Part shown: in pieces, positions 13,701 through 27,115 of the stretch
How the letters are laid out: every line of letters starts with the position of its first letter
Numbering within the stretch: position 1 is the stretch's first letter
NCBI GenBank assembly: GCA_037039925.1
Contig: JAXRKP010001141.1
Coordinates: 1 to 64,000 of the forward strand
Direction of reading: 5' to 3'
Origin: Doris montereyensis
Taxonomy: Eukaryota; Mollusca; Gastropoda; Nudibranchia; Dorididae
DNA: 64,000 nt
The notes under the pieces: model-generated
The model's input: the letters and a program-made list of their open reading frames with translations, nothing else
Databases searched by the model: none
What the model was told of the DNA's origin: nothing
Made by a program: the position numbers and the translations under genes

Positions 13701-16700
13701 ATATAAAAAAACAAAGGAACCCAGAACAGCCACAATATTAATTAATTCCTACCTTGATAGTAGGTAGCAAATGAACCAATCCTTGCCACAAAAACATGGT
13801 GTAGAGTACAAAAGCAGAACCCAGATGAGCGGCCAACCGGTACTGACTGACGCGGGACGTCATTTCTGCGTCAGGCTTGTCTACCAAGCCACTCTTCACC
13901 ATGTACCAGCCCAGGAAACCCTGCCATGAAAGTACAACACACCATTATGGCAAAATGCATAAGATAAAGGTGGACTTGATGTTTCTGTACGTATCGTCGG
14001 CTCTGAACTATATTATCCTAACTATACATAACCCATTTTGAGAAGAGAAGAAAAAAATGGTCTCCAAAGTTCTCAGCTGAAACGTAAATCTGAAGTTAGG
14101 ACAAAATGCAAGTGAAATTAGGACAAAAGTAGACTGATTTTGGTTACAACTTTTTGTGAGACATGACAGTGAGATAACTTTGAATTCGATGACTCATAAC
14201 TTCAAAATCGTCAAAAGTGGTGGTCAGGACGATATAATTCTGAACCGACGACATATTAGTGCAAGGTTAACGACTAAAGTATTACATCCAAAAATCTGTT
14301 CACTTTAAATGTTTTCTTTCAAGTACGTAATTTGATTCTTGTTTGTTTCACTGAAATTTACCCCATACACCATATACGGCGATCTCAGGGTGAGGTCAGA
14401 GGAAAAAACAAGAAGACAGATAAGAGAAAAAAAATGAAAGAGACAAAGTCAGCCTGCTAACTGCCCACTCCAAATGAGCAAACAGCAGAGTCATTTGAGA
14501 GAGGTTTACATCTAAACAGTCTGTCTCTCCCTGTCGCCAGGTACTCGTTCACACATGAATCAAGCCAGGAAAGCAGAAGTATAACCTTTAATGAGAGTAA
14601 ACCTTCACAAAACAAAGGCCTGAGTCTACAAACATTCAAACGAGCTACTGCACTGATTGAGCCATTGTATTATCTTCATCAATTCATGTTCTTTACACCT
14701 TCCAACATATCGACGGTGAAAGCCATAAACCGTGTAAGTCCAAATTAAGATGTTTTGAGAAAATCAAAGAAAAAGATGCTACGCATTCTCATCTATTTTC
14801 ACAGATATACATGGTGAGCCAGCGTCAAAAACTAGAACCAATAGGGATACACAGATTACTCATATGATTGTCACATGGGTTTCTATTGGTTCTCGTGCCA
14901 CAGAGTCCTAACAAGACGAAGCATATATGGGGCTTCCTAATGTTAAAAAAGAGGAAAAAAAGTGTTACTAATTTCAGACTTACACGGTAAGTGATCTTTT
15001 CCTGCTTCATTGCAATTCACCCTAGCAACAATATATACGGTGGGCTCAGGGTGAATTATAAAGAAACAGCAAGATGAAAAACTTAAAAATGACTCAAGGA
15101 ATGAAGTGGAACCTACCAGCAGCCCACATTATCTACCTACTCATCATATATGTGGTAAGCTCAGAGTGAATTAACAGGAAACAGCAAGATGAAAAAGAGA
15201 TGTAAAAGGGCGAAAAGAAGATAGATGGACCCTACCACTAACCATCACCAACTACCATCCTCTTCCAATGACTTTTGAGTTGAAATTGATTGAATGGCAT
15301 AGCCTGCCAAGGGATAGGACTTTTCTTTCAGCAATATGAAAAATAAACATCCAGTAAATTGAACACTTTCTACCATCAATTCCAAAGACCATTCACAAGT
15401 TTTCGATTGTTTAAAATAATACCATCATCTGTGAGTATGGATTAAAGGGTTGGGGATGATATAGAGTGTCAAAGTTGTGTAAGTGTTGAATAAGGACATA
15501 AAATAATATTGAGGCCCCATATATGAACAAAGACAAGACAAATACAAAGGAATAGACAGAGAAAATCAACTTTGGTCATCAACAGAATCGAGCGTGCAAC
15601 CTGTGGGCCAGCATCTGTCACCTCGCAATGAAAATATAGCGCACTGCCAACCAAGCCAACTACACTCCTGCACGCTCTGTTCATCATGAGGCAATGGGTG
15701 CTGAGGTGGAGGTCGCGGGTTTAATGCTATTGATGGGCAAAGATTGTTTTCTGTTTATTCCTTCGTATTTGTTTTGTTTTCGATCCTTTCTTTCTTTCTT
15801 TCTTTTTTATCAGTTCCCATTCTACCTTCCGATTGTATGGGTTTAGATGCCCAAATGAGCTTTCTCCAAACTGCCCTTTTCTGTTTCCTTCCATGAAAGT
15901 TAAATTCTTTTGCTTTAATACCTCTTTTATATCTTCTTCCCACTTTCTCTGAGGTCTGCCTTTCGGTTTCTTACCTTGAGTTTTAGCACTGTATACTGAT
16001 ATAGCTATTCTATTGTCATTGATCCTATGGGGCTTTAATATTATTTCATGTACTTATTCCTCACATTCGCTATGCCCCTTGCCTCACTATTTGTCTTTTC
16101 AAAACCATGCAAGAAGAACCTATGAGGAAGAATACTTAAGGCATGCTGAAGTTGCGAAAGCAGTTGCAAAACACACCAAAGCAACCATCTACGTAAAAAC
16201 AAAGCTTTCTCAATCCCTTTTTGGACATAATCAGTAAGAAACTGAGAAATCTTCTGACATCTGCCAGAATAGGTAGTGCATATGATACCCCATCCAAGCT
16301 TCAATTCAGTCAGGCACAACAATCTAAAGCCATTCCATAACTTCCCTTTAGACAGGTTTATTGAATGAAAGGGCCAGGCTTGAGAAAGTTCATGATAATC
16401 CAAACTTACCTGGAATCCCAGAAGACCAGCATAAACAGCAAGTCTTGGCTTTAGGGCCCTTGAAATCCAACCCTTGCGAAGGAAATAGAGAGCAGGCAAA
16501 GAAAGACTATTCCTATTGTTCGTCCCCACATTCTGTGACCCCATTCCATGTAGAAGATGAATTTGAAGTCGGACAATGTCATCTCTTTGTGTGCAGCCAT
16601 ACTGTGGGAGGCGAAGAAAACATTCTAATTAAACACCTCTGATCCAGTCAGTTTTGAGAATTTCAATGTGGTTTTAATCACTTTATCTGTGTTTAGTTTT

Positions 16701-19700
16701 CTCATTCTGTAATGAGTTGCATAAAATTCTCAAAATATTATTCCCTATCTTTGGAAAATTCATTTATCGTAGATGAAGGGAGAACATAAGGGTCCATCAT
16801 TCACATATGTCGTAGAGAGTATATTTATGGCTGTTATAACATTAAGAGCCGAAGCTTAAATAAATCAAAGTTCCTATAGCATGCAGCAAAAAAGGTGATG
16901 ATGGGTGATGATACATCACCTCCTGGACAGGACACTGCTTTGTTGCAAGTTTTGGTCTCCAACTGAAGGTGGTACCCATTTTTACTTAGGATGAGCAGAG
17001 AAATGCTTGTTAAGAATCTTGCCCATGAAACACATGTTGGACCTAGCATTACCAAGATTCTAACACTGGAACTCATAATCCCAGGTCCAGCAGCCTGACC
17101 ACTAGGCTAATGTTATGCATACTTAAAATTCCAAGGCAATCTCAAGTCTTGTGCTCTCTGAGATCAGCAAAAGGAGGCTCAAGATGGTTGGTCACGTAAA
17201 TAGAAATACAAAAAACGAGTCTTATGACAACATTTGTGCTGCAGGGCAAAGAAGATATAAAAAGACATCAATGTAGACCTGCTACATCGTACATTGACAA
17301 CGTCAAAGGTGACAGTGGTCTACAACATTATGAAGTAACTCATCGAAGCAAAGACTGGGACAGACAGCAGCCTGTTGTGACAAGGAGTTGGGCACCAACA
17401 AACAGACATGGCCATGGTGACAAGTGAGATTCAAAGGACTTTATGTTGCTCCCCTCATAACTGCTTAGGTAAATTTCACTTAGTGAAAATACAAAAACAA
17501 ATCATACAAATCTCTTCTAAAAATATAAATTCTCATTCGCTATTTTTTTCTTATTCAAATAGTTTTTTTAAAGAGGTATTAAGACCATAATATAAGCCCT
17601 TGCATAATGTCAAATCACTGCATATATGTCAACAACAAAAACGTACTACTTATATTCAGGGTACTCCTTGTATCTATCAAACTCTGCTTGCCATTCTGCC
17701 TCAGACTGAGGTGGCTTCATGTCTTTGATGAGTTTCCAGTCAACCATCGAAAGACCAGACTCTGTTAACCTTGAAAGGGGAAAACAATAATAAAAAAAAG
17801 TAAATGCATAATAAGTAAGACAAAAAAAGAAAACAAAACAAATTCCTTTGAAATTTACTTTGCCTCAAGTCTGTGAATTATAACAACTTTAGAGCCCTGT
17901 TGCGGAGAAGTGGACGGGGAGGAGATGAAGTTTCAATTAATAGATTTTACAACAGCGCAGCCTGATCAGTAGTTGTAATGAGAACAAGAATTATCACTGG
18001 AAGCTCTATAGAATCATCAGACACTTTAGAGTGCTCTTTTAAAAACATAGAAGAAACCACCTCTAGAGAGGGGTGGGGGGGGGGGGGGGGGATTAAAATT
18101 AAAGTAAAGATTCTTGAAGGCCAGTATGGCCAATAGAGCCAGAGCATATCCCAGTTTCTGTAGCATGAAGCAGAACAGGTAATAATCACCTCCTGGACAG
18201 GACACTAGTCAGACACACGTGTTTACTCCTAAGCTAGTGTTTGTACACATTAGGAACTATTTTTGCTAGGATTCAACCCCGGATCCACATGATCATAAGT
18301 CTGGCAACCTAACCACTCCAGGGGGAAAATACAAGATAAAGCATGAATCTTCCAAATAAATGCAAGGGTAACAAACTGCAGCCAAAACATCATTCTAATC
18401 AGGGATGGGGACTGACTGAAAAAAAACCCAGATAGATATACGCGAACCGTGCATCATTCCCAAATATGTCGCATGCTGCGCGGAATAGTCATATATGTAT
18501 ACATATATAATAGCTTCTCAGCTCCAGGGTGGGAAGGAGGTGTTCTGTTTTGTCTTTTATCGAAGAAAGTCAAAAATTAAAACCTGAGCTGGTTTTGCTG
18601 ATGATGGGGTTAAAGTGGAGGTAGATGAAGATGCCGGGCAGTGGACAGGTGAGCACCTGTACGGGGAGTAGATGATCCCGCCCTCCATGAGTCTCCTTCT
18701 GCCTTGCAGTCGGGTCTTGGTTGCCCAAAGGCTAAGGAGTTAACCCTGACATAAAACAACCTGCTGCCTTGCAGGCCGGTCTTGAATGACTAAAGGCTAA
18801 AGGAGTTAACCCTGACAGAAAATAACAAGGCCTAGTAGGGGGCTCAAGGTGGCAGCCCCACCATCTACCTAGGGTGCAGTGGGCTAATCCCCTGCTTATC
18901 CAAAACAATTTGATTCAGATAAGTAAAAGAAATATAACCGGCTTGATCTTTGGAAGACGAACTTGGAAACGAACACGGACTGTGATTTTTGGAACATGGA
19001 ACGTTAGGGCAATAAATGGAAAAGAGTTAGAATTAGTTGAAGAAATGGAAAAATTCAAAGTAGATATTGTGGCCATTACAGAAACAAAGAAATCAGGACA
19101 AGGAATAGAAAATGTAGGACCGAATCATATTTTAATCTTTCTCAGGAGTGGATGTCAAAGATAGAGCTAGAGCAGGAGTAGGCCTCCTAGTGCATAAAAT
19201 GCATGAAAAGCTACTAGAAAGTTGGAAATTTATAAGCCCTGGCTATTAGAGGTAAATATTAAACCAAAAGGACGAGAAATTAAATTATTAATAGCTTATG
19301 GACCAAATGAAGACGCAACTAAAGAAGAAAAAGATATCTTCGAAAATGATTTACAAATAGCTGCAGAGAATCTTAAATCCAAACAGGAACTAATGCTTTT
19401 TGGGAGATTTAAACCCTAGAGTAGGCAACAATGTAGAAACGTCAGGAGGAGTAATAGGTAAAAAAGGAGAGACAACAAATTCTCCAAATGGAGAGAGACT
19501 CATAGATTTTTGCCTAAAGAATAACATGAAAATAGCCAACACCTTTTTCCTCATAAAAATATTCACAAATATACAAGACTAAATGAAGACAGGTGTGAAA
19601 AGTCAATGATAGACTACATAATAGTTAGCAGGAACCTTTTTTATAGTACATTGGATGCAAGAGTAAACAGGAGGAGCAGGAATATTTTATTGATCATCAC

Positions 19701-22700
19701 TTAGTGATTGCCAAAAATGAGATTACTGACTGAGGAAAACAAACAGAAAAGGAAAGAGAAGAAAGCTACTAAACTCAAAATAGAGGAACTAAATAAACCC
19801 GTAGTAAAACAGGTATACCGATCTAGGATAAAAAGATTTATCAGTGAAAGACAGGTGGATCTGAATGATAGCACAATAGAAGAAAAGTGGCAGATGTATA
19901 GAGAAACACTCATCAGTTGTACTGAAGAGGTCTGTAGGAAACAAATTAAAGGAGAAAGGGGAAAGGGAAAAAATAACATGGTGGAATGATAATGTCAAGA
20001 CTAAGATTAAAGAAAAAGAAGGATGCCTGGAAGAAATACTTGCAAACAAAGAGACCAGAGGATAGGATAGATTACGTGAATAAAAGAACTATGGCCAAAG
20101 AGGAAGTGAGGATAGCAAAACAGGAACAATGGGAAGAGTTTGCTGCTTTGGCCAGGAGTGAGGAGAAAACTATCAATGGGAAGGAGTTTGGACAAAAGCT
20201 GTTCTATGGGGGAAATCAATGAAGAGCATGAGAAAGACTAAAGCATGCCCAATACGACAAATTAAGAATGTCAAAGGAGAAATAATGAAAGAAGACAGCG
20301 AAATCATGGAAACATGGAGAAAGCATTTTCACCAATTACATAATACCTCAAGAATGTATGAAACAAGGAGTAAAGATCAATTAGTAAGAGTATCGGGTAA
20401 TCCAGAGGAGACAGCTGAAGATGTAGATATATCAATGGAAGAAATCCAAACAGCTATAAGAAAGATGAAGTAGAAGAAAAGCCCCAGAAGCAGATCCAGG
20501 AGAGGGGGAAATTTTACCAAGGTATTTGATTGCTTTATTGGTGGCATCATTCCCATAAGCCTTTTTCGATAGACTGACTTCAGAAATTCAAGGTATTTTT
20601 GCTTTATTGGTGGCATCATATCAGAAATTCATTTCCAAATGTTATTTTGAATCTCATGTAGATGGCTGTTTCCACATATGCAAGTTTGGCAGTTTGGAAA
20701 AAGAATTTCCACCTGTCAGTTTTGCAGATAACTGCATTTGCTGCTTCTCCATTCACCAATGAAAACTGTCTGATATGATTTGAAAATTTGTTGATCTTTG
20801 AAGTCTTAATTCAGAACTTATCATTAGAAAGAAATTCTGCCTTAATAAATTTGGACAGAAATTCTCTTGACAGTTGCAGGATTTTGTCATATAGCTGATG
20901 AATCTGTGGTTGTGCTGTTTGAAATGCCAAAACAAAAGATTTGAAAATTGGCAATGTGTCACAGAAAAAATATGTATGTGCTAGGTCTTGTGTCTAAAAT
21001 GTTTCTTCACAAATCAAACAATTTGATTTCTTTAAGCTTTGAAATTTCTTGTCCATGATTGTCTTTAAACAACTTCAATCCAGATAGCCTTTAAAACATA
21101 CTCATTAGAAGGATGCCAAAATGGAACAATTCTGAGATTACACAATTAAATATTGAAAGATAAAAATCTACAAACTCCCTTCCCTTTTAAAAATCCTTTT
21201 TTCCACTTAAAAAATATATGTAAGAGTATTCCACATTTTCCAAAATGGCAAGAATGCAATGACAAAAAATGCTATGTATTATTCACTTGCTCACAGACAG
21301 TATGTGATAATGTTTAAAGACTGCACTGCTTTCCCTTTTTTTTATTAAATTATATTTCACTTCCGTGTGTTGAAAGCACAGCAAGTTAAAGGAAAATTTT
21401 TTATTATCATTTTGGGGTGGGGCTGTTTTTTTCCACAAAAGACATGCGACAAAAGATCATCTCTATTTGCAGTTCATAAGCATGATCTTTGAAGCTTGCT
21501 CCCCTAATTGAAAAATTTACTAACCGTGTCACACCCCAAAATAACAGCTCCAAAACACATGCCTGCACAGCCAACAAGCCATGAGCCAACAATTTTCTGA
21601 CCCCTGGCTGGAATCTCTTTAAAGGATTGTACTTCTGTTGCTGTTTTTCCTAAAAATATTGGAGAACTGTGATAATTTTGTATTCTGTAAGAATAAAAAT
21701 AAAAAGAGATGATATCAATGAAATGCTTTTGTGTTAGAGGGGGTGGGGGATCACAGTGGTTACACAGACACAGATAAAAGAAAATGTTCATTTCACAAAA
21801 AATTACTAAATGTATACCTTGTATCTCAAATTCACAAACCATGTTTTAGGAATATGTATATTTTCATGACACACAATGCTAGCAAATATATGACAACATT
21901 TCTACACAAAGCTCACATGCCCGTTACAGTCAAAAGTGCATTTGATGATCATATCACTTTCTTTAACTTTCTCCTCGTTACCTGTGTTAAATAATACCAA
22001 CATTTTTTAAAGGTGCTTACTTCAGATTCAATATCACAATACTGAATACATGTAATAATATATCTAATAAACTAAAAAGAAATTTAGTCATGTTAAAAGA
22101 CAGAATGTAGTTTGAGAAACAAAGAGTTAATCAATAAGATCTTTGCTTTGTCAAAACACTCACCAGTTTTAAACCTTGATTTGAACCTGATTTCTTTAAG
22201 TGACTGTAGGCCCTGCCTGAGAGCTTGAAAGCATCTTTCACTTTTCTTGAACAGTTAGGACAGGCAAGACGAAACTGAAAACCCCAAAGCTTCTATGTTA
22301 CTACAAAAATCTTCAAAACAATCACACCATACAAATACATTATTTTATCAAAAATGAGCCCTCAAATATATCATATAAATAACACATAATAATATATAAA
22401 TATATTATGTATATAATGCACTGAAAGAACAGCACAAAGCATTTTTTTCAGTTTCTAACTAGCCTACTTGTGCTTCAGTTAACACTTAAAAGAATTCAGG
22501 TTTATTTGAATCCAAACAAAATATATTCTATCCATTCGAAACCTCAAATTTAAAACAAGTTTGTTTAAAGCAATTTTTCAATAAAGTTTTTACCTTTTTT
22601 TACAGTATATATGTACACTATAGCTGATATCATGGTGTGACAACATGAAAAAGGATATAATATTCCCAAAAGAAACCAAGAGTGATTATTCCACTACCCA

Positions 22701-25700
22701 ATCAAATTTGTTTAATTATGGAAGATGTGTCTGATAACAAACACGTTATGAATTTTGTGGACTCAAGACAGAAAAATACAAAAAATTAACAGCTTATCTC
22801 TTTCGTTTTAGTCGTTTCCTTTTAGACACCATAGGATCACCATAACACGGTTGACTCCGGTTACTCGCAACACAACAGGAGCGGCAAAGGTTATGAGCCC
22901 AGTATTTATGGTCATTTCAGTACTTAATGACTAGATATGTTTATTACACTATATTTTGCTTAGAAAACTTTTCCTTTAAGTATCACAGACTTGGCACCAT
23001 CATGAACATTCTCATCTGTGTCAAGGTTGTATGCCTTCAAACAGAATCTACACAACCAGTAAAGCATACTACAGTAATTTAGTTCAATGTTTATGTTAAG
23101 CTAGCTTTGTAGAAAGCTACAACACATGCATCACGTGATAAGTGACGCCACTCTCTTTCATCTGAATGATCGGCTGTAGGATGCTAATTCAGTTTATTGA
23201 CTGAGGAAAATCATGTGTTACTTGCAGGGCCGAATGGGGATAGATGTCTTCATTCTCATCTCTAAATGTAGATCTAAGCCGATATCAATATCGAGTACAT
23301 ATTTGACCCACTGTCTGTTATGACGCTAAACCGTAAAATTACCCAGCACACAATAATGAGGGTTTATTTTGAAGGGGTGAGATAAGAATTTGGGGCATGG
23401 TTTTTCTGGGGATAAAGAAAGAAAGAAAGAAAGTAAAACTAAGGGAGAATCTATTTTGAATGTGAGCCAATCATGGATCATGTGACAGTATTGCGTCAAC
23501 AGATGTCCGGGACTGAGGACTGTAACGACAAGGGGGAGTTAAATGAGTGAGTGAGACAAGTGACCATAGACTGACTAATTGATGCACGAGCAGTTCATGT
23601 GTCAATAACAAGAGACCAGACTGAGACTTCATCGTAAATCGGACTGAGACTGAAACCAACCATCATACAGATCGAGGTAGCATTGGACTATGGAGACATC
23701 TTGTTTCTGAAAAATCTGATTGTCTGGCTTATATATAAACATCTTTCGTAAACGTTTTACCAGTCCATGTTACCTAATTTGCATAACAAGAGCGTAGTTT
23801 GTAAATATTGATTGATTGACGTGTAAGTGACAATAAATTGCTTGAAAAGTTTGTATAGCTATGTGTGGTAAATCATCATCATTTGTGGCTTGCATTATTC
23901 AACATGTTGCCGCCTATCCCTCTCCATGTTGTTCTGTGTTCAGTGCTTCTTGTAAAATCCAAGTTGGTGGTGATATCGGACGTGTTTAAACAGTGAACCA
24001 AAATGGTGGTCATCATGTTGTTTCTCTATACGTTTTTATTTGCTTTAGTTCAATGCTTTGTACCAGGTAGCAATCGTTAGTCAGCATCATCAATTCATGG
24101 CATACACTGACTTATGCCTTCTTGTCTTTTGCATTATCATCTATATGATGAATTAATGAACCCAAATGAACTTGATATTGACATTTTGCAAGGTCTTCTA
24201 CGGAACCGGCATACACTGACATGATCAATTATTATTGAATTGATGGACCGCGACTGCGCCTTCTTTTGCCTACTATATCTTAATATACCAATAACTGATG
24301 CTGTGTTCTAATATAATACGTTTTGCTACTAACAATCCCACCCTGAATAAGTTTTATTTTAAGGAATTCAGTTTATATGCCTAACATTACTACTAGTAAA
24401 CACTACAGGCAGCTGTATTGTGTATACTTTATATGCTCCCATGAACTTTGAATATTTTTGTTTGTTTGTTTGTTTAAAATTGACCCTAACCACCACAAGC
24501 AGTAACCTCAGGGTGTATGAAGAGGATACAGCAAGATGAAAGACATTAAAAGAATGAAAGGAAAGAAATAGGACCTACCAGTAGAAGCCTCAACCGCCCA
24601 CGGATGTGCGTGTCTGAGTGTCTATGAATTAATGTTATGGACATGGAGATTATAAAGTCATATAAAATGTGTTATAACAGTTCAAGTAATGTTTCCTAAA
24701 TCTACTTAGTAAATCTAAGAGTAAGAAAACAAACAAAAAAAACATTATCAAAATAACCACTGAGAAACAATTGAGACATGGGACATGAATTTTTTTATAT
24801 TTTTAAAGGACAGTAAATACATTTCCTACGACAGATGTTATCATCAAAATGTTGAGTTTATTAATAACAGCTTATTGACATAATAGTATTATAATAATAA
24901 TGTTAAATAGAAATAGAATAGAGGAACTACAGGAGATTTGTAGCATGTAAAACATGTAGTAATTTAATACTAATACAGAGAATAAAGAGTGAAAAAACAG
25001 GAATGACATTCATATCAATATTCTTAACTGGAAAAGGACTAAATAAAATGTTACTTCATAACATCTTCTTGTCTTTATTTATAATTCTAATCTGAGAGTT
25101 TATGACATATCATATAACTATTACTCAAAGCATAATGGGATCTTTAAAAAACACACCTTACAGGTACTTCTAAACATTGGTCTTGTAACATTGTGGACTT
25201 CTCTTACTTACCGGTACTCTTTTTTTTGCTATACCAATATTATTATGTCTCCTTTATGCTTTTGACTTTGTTTTATACGAACATGTATTTTTCTTCCTTA
25301 TGTAAAAACATTTCACTGTTTTCTTCCCTTCCTTTCATTATTACTCAATTTGGAATTTTCTGTATGGTCTGCACATTGATAGGATTCAATGCATTTTGAA
25401 CAACTTATGACTTGACTAATATAACTATACTTATACAAATGGCTTTGCCTGAGTTAACTATGAGTATTTTATGACAACATAATTAAAGTATAAGAATAAA
25501 GTCATTTAAATATATATATCTATGATGAAAAATTAAATGTATCATCATGAATAAAATTAAAATACACAAATAGCCTTCACTTGTAAACATTGGTAATGCA
25601 TTGCAACTGAACAACATAGTTCTAGTGTAATATCTAATAGCCCTAGGTTTTCTTTCAGTCTTTCATTATCATTATAATCATTTAATGTTATTCCTATCAT

Positions 25701-27083
25701 TTATGTTTTTCATTCATACATAAAATAAACAAATGACAAGAAGGGGAGAAAATTATATTACATGTTACCAATACCATGGTGCTTCTTTGTTAATTGATTG
25801 CATGTCTTTTTAATGTTATATTTTCAACTATCAATTACTCAATTAAGTTACAGTTACTATTATTAAAATAATGAAACAAGCCTTTTACAACTACATATTG
25901 TTTTGAAACAAAAATTACAACCACAGCATAACAAGGGGAATATAATATGTATAATATAGCTTAACTTATGAAAAGAAACTTTTGAAAAAGTTAAAAGTGT
26001 CAGTTTCATATTGATTAATAATCATAGATATAGGCCTACATATGTGACTTTATTTTTTTATTGATTTAGTTTACAGCTGATGACATTTTTAGAATAAACA
26101 GAAAGATAATTCTTCCAAAAAACAAAAAATAAGAAAAATAACAGAATTTCATTTTAAAATCAAAGTGATGAAATACATGTATGTTCATCTGACTTTTAAC
26201 CATTTTGATATATTCAATCCTTTTCTATTCAAAATATCATATAATAAAATGATGAATAAGAACATGAAAATTAAATAAAATGTTGATGCAAATAAAATTG
26301 AATCAAAAGAAAAACTCTGTAAACACAAGGCAGAATCGAACCCGCAATTCCTGCATCAGCACTCATGCCTCGCCTTGTTAATGAAACTGATTTTTAAAGG
26401 CATGTATGTAGTGAGCATGGCTCGTAGTGTGCTCTCTTTCCATGGCGAGGCAATGAGTGTCGAAAGAGGTTGCGGGTTCGATTCTACATGCTCGCTTGGG
26501 ACCGCCATTGGCCCATTTGAAAAATTATCCTGAAAAGGACATTAATAAGAGAAACATATTATTAAAACACTGCATTGATCAATCGAGTGGTAGCATATCA
26601 GCATTGTAATTCCCTTTTGGGCAGTCACAAGTGGTCTGTGATAGTGATATGTCCAATTTCTCTTTCAACAAAACCTGAAAAAACAAAAAGATGTGCTGTC
26701 AATCTTTAATGTAACAGAACCATCTCACATTCAAGCAATAAAAACTTTTTACATGTTACTATTAGGTCGAAGTATTGAACTAAATGTACACATATTTTAA
26801 AAAGTAGCTAAATCAACTTTAATCATAATAATAATAACATTATCATTAATAATAATACTACTACTACTACTACAATTACTACTACATGTACTACTACTTC
26901 TACTACCACTAGTACATGTACTAATAATACTAATAACAATATTTTATTCATCCAAAGAAGGAAATTATGATTCTGTTCCTCATAAACAAGTTAAAAATCA
27001 TAATACATACTAACAATACCTAATAATAATAATAAAAATACTAATAATAGTTAAAATGATGATGATCATAATAATAATAATAT

Positions 27084-27115
<32 letters not shown>

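Noticed and set aside
16041..16544. Single 167-codon minus-strand ORF
   Set aside because: It joins out-of-frame intron sequence to part of COX15 exon 5; the splice borders at 16601 and 16410 explain the coding signal better.
18075..18091. G-quadruplex element
   Set aside because: A simple G run at a SINE edge; no spaced G tracts, and similar runs occur at other repeat edges.
19701..20219. Minus-strand hydrophobic ORFs ([12 protein letters not shown] and similar)
   Set aside because: Antisense of the lysine-rich LINE linker; hydrophobicity is the complement of AAA/GAA codons.
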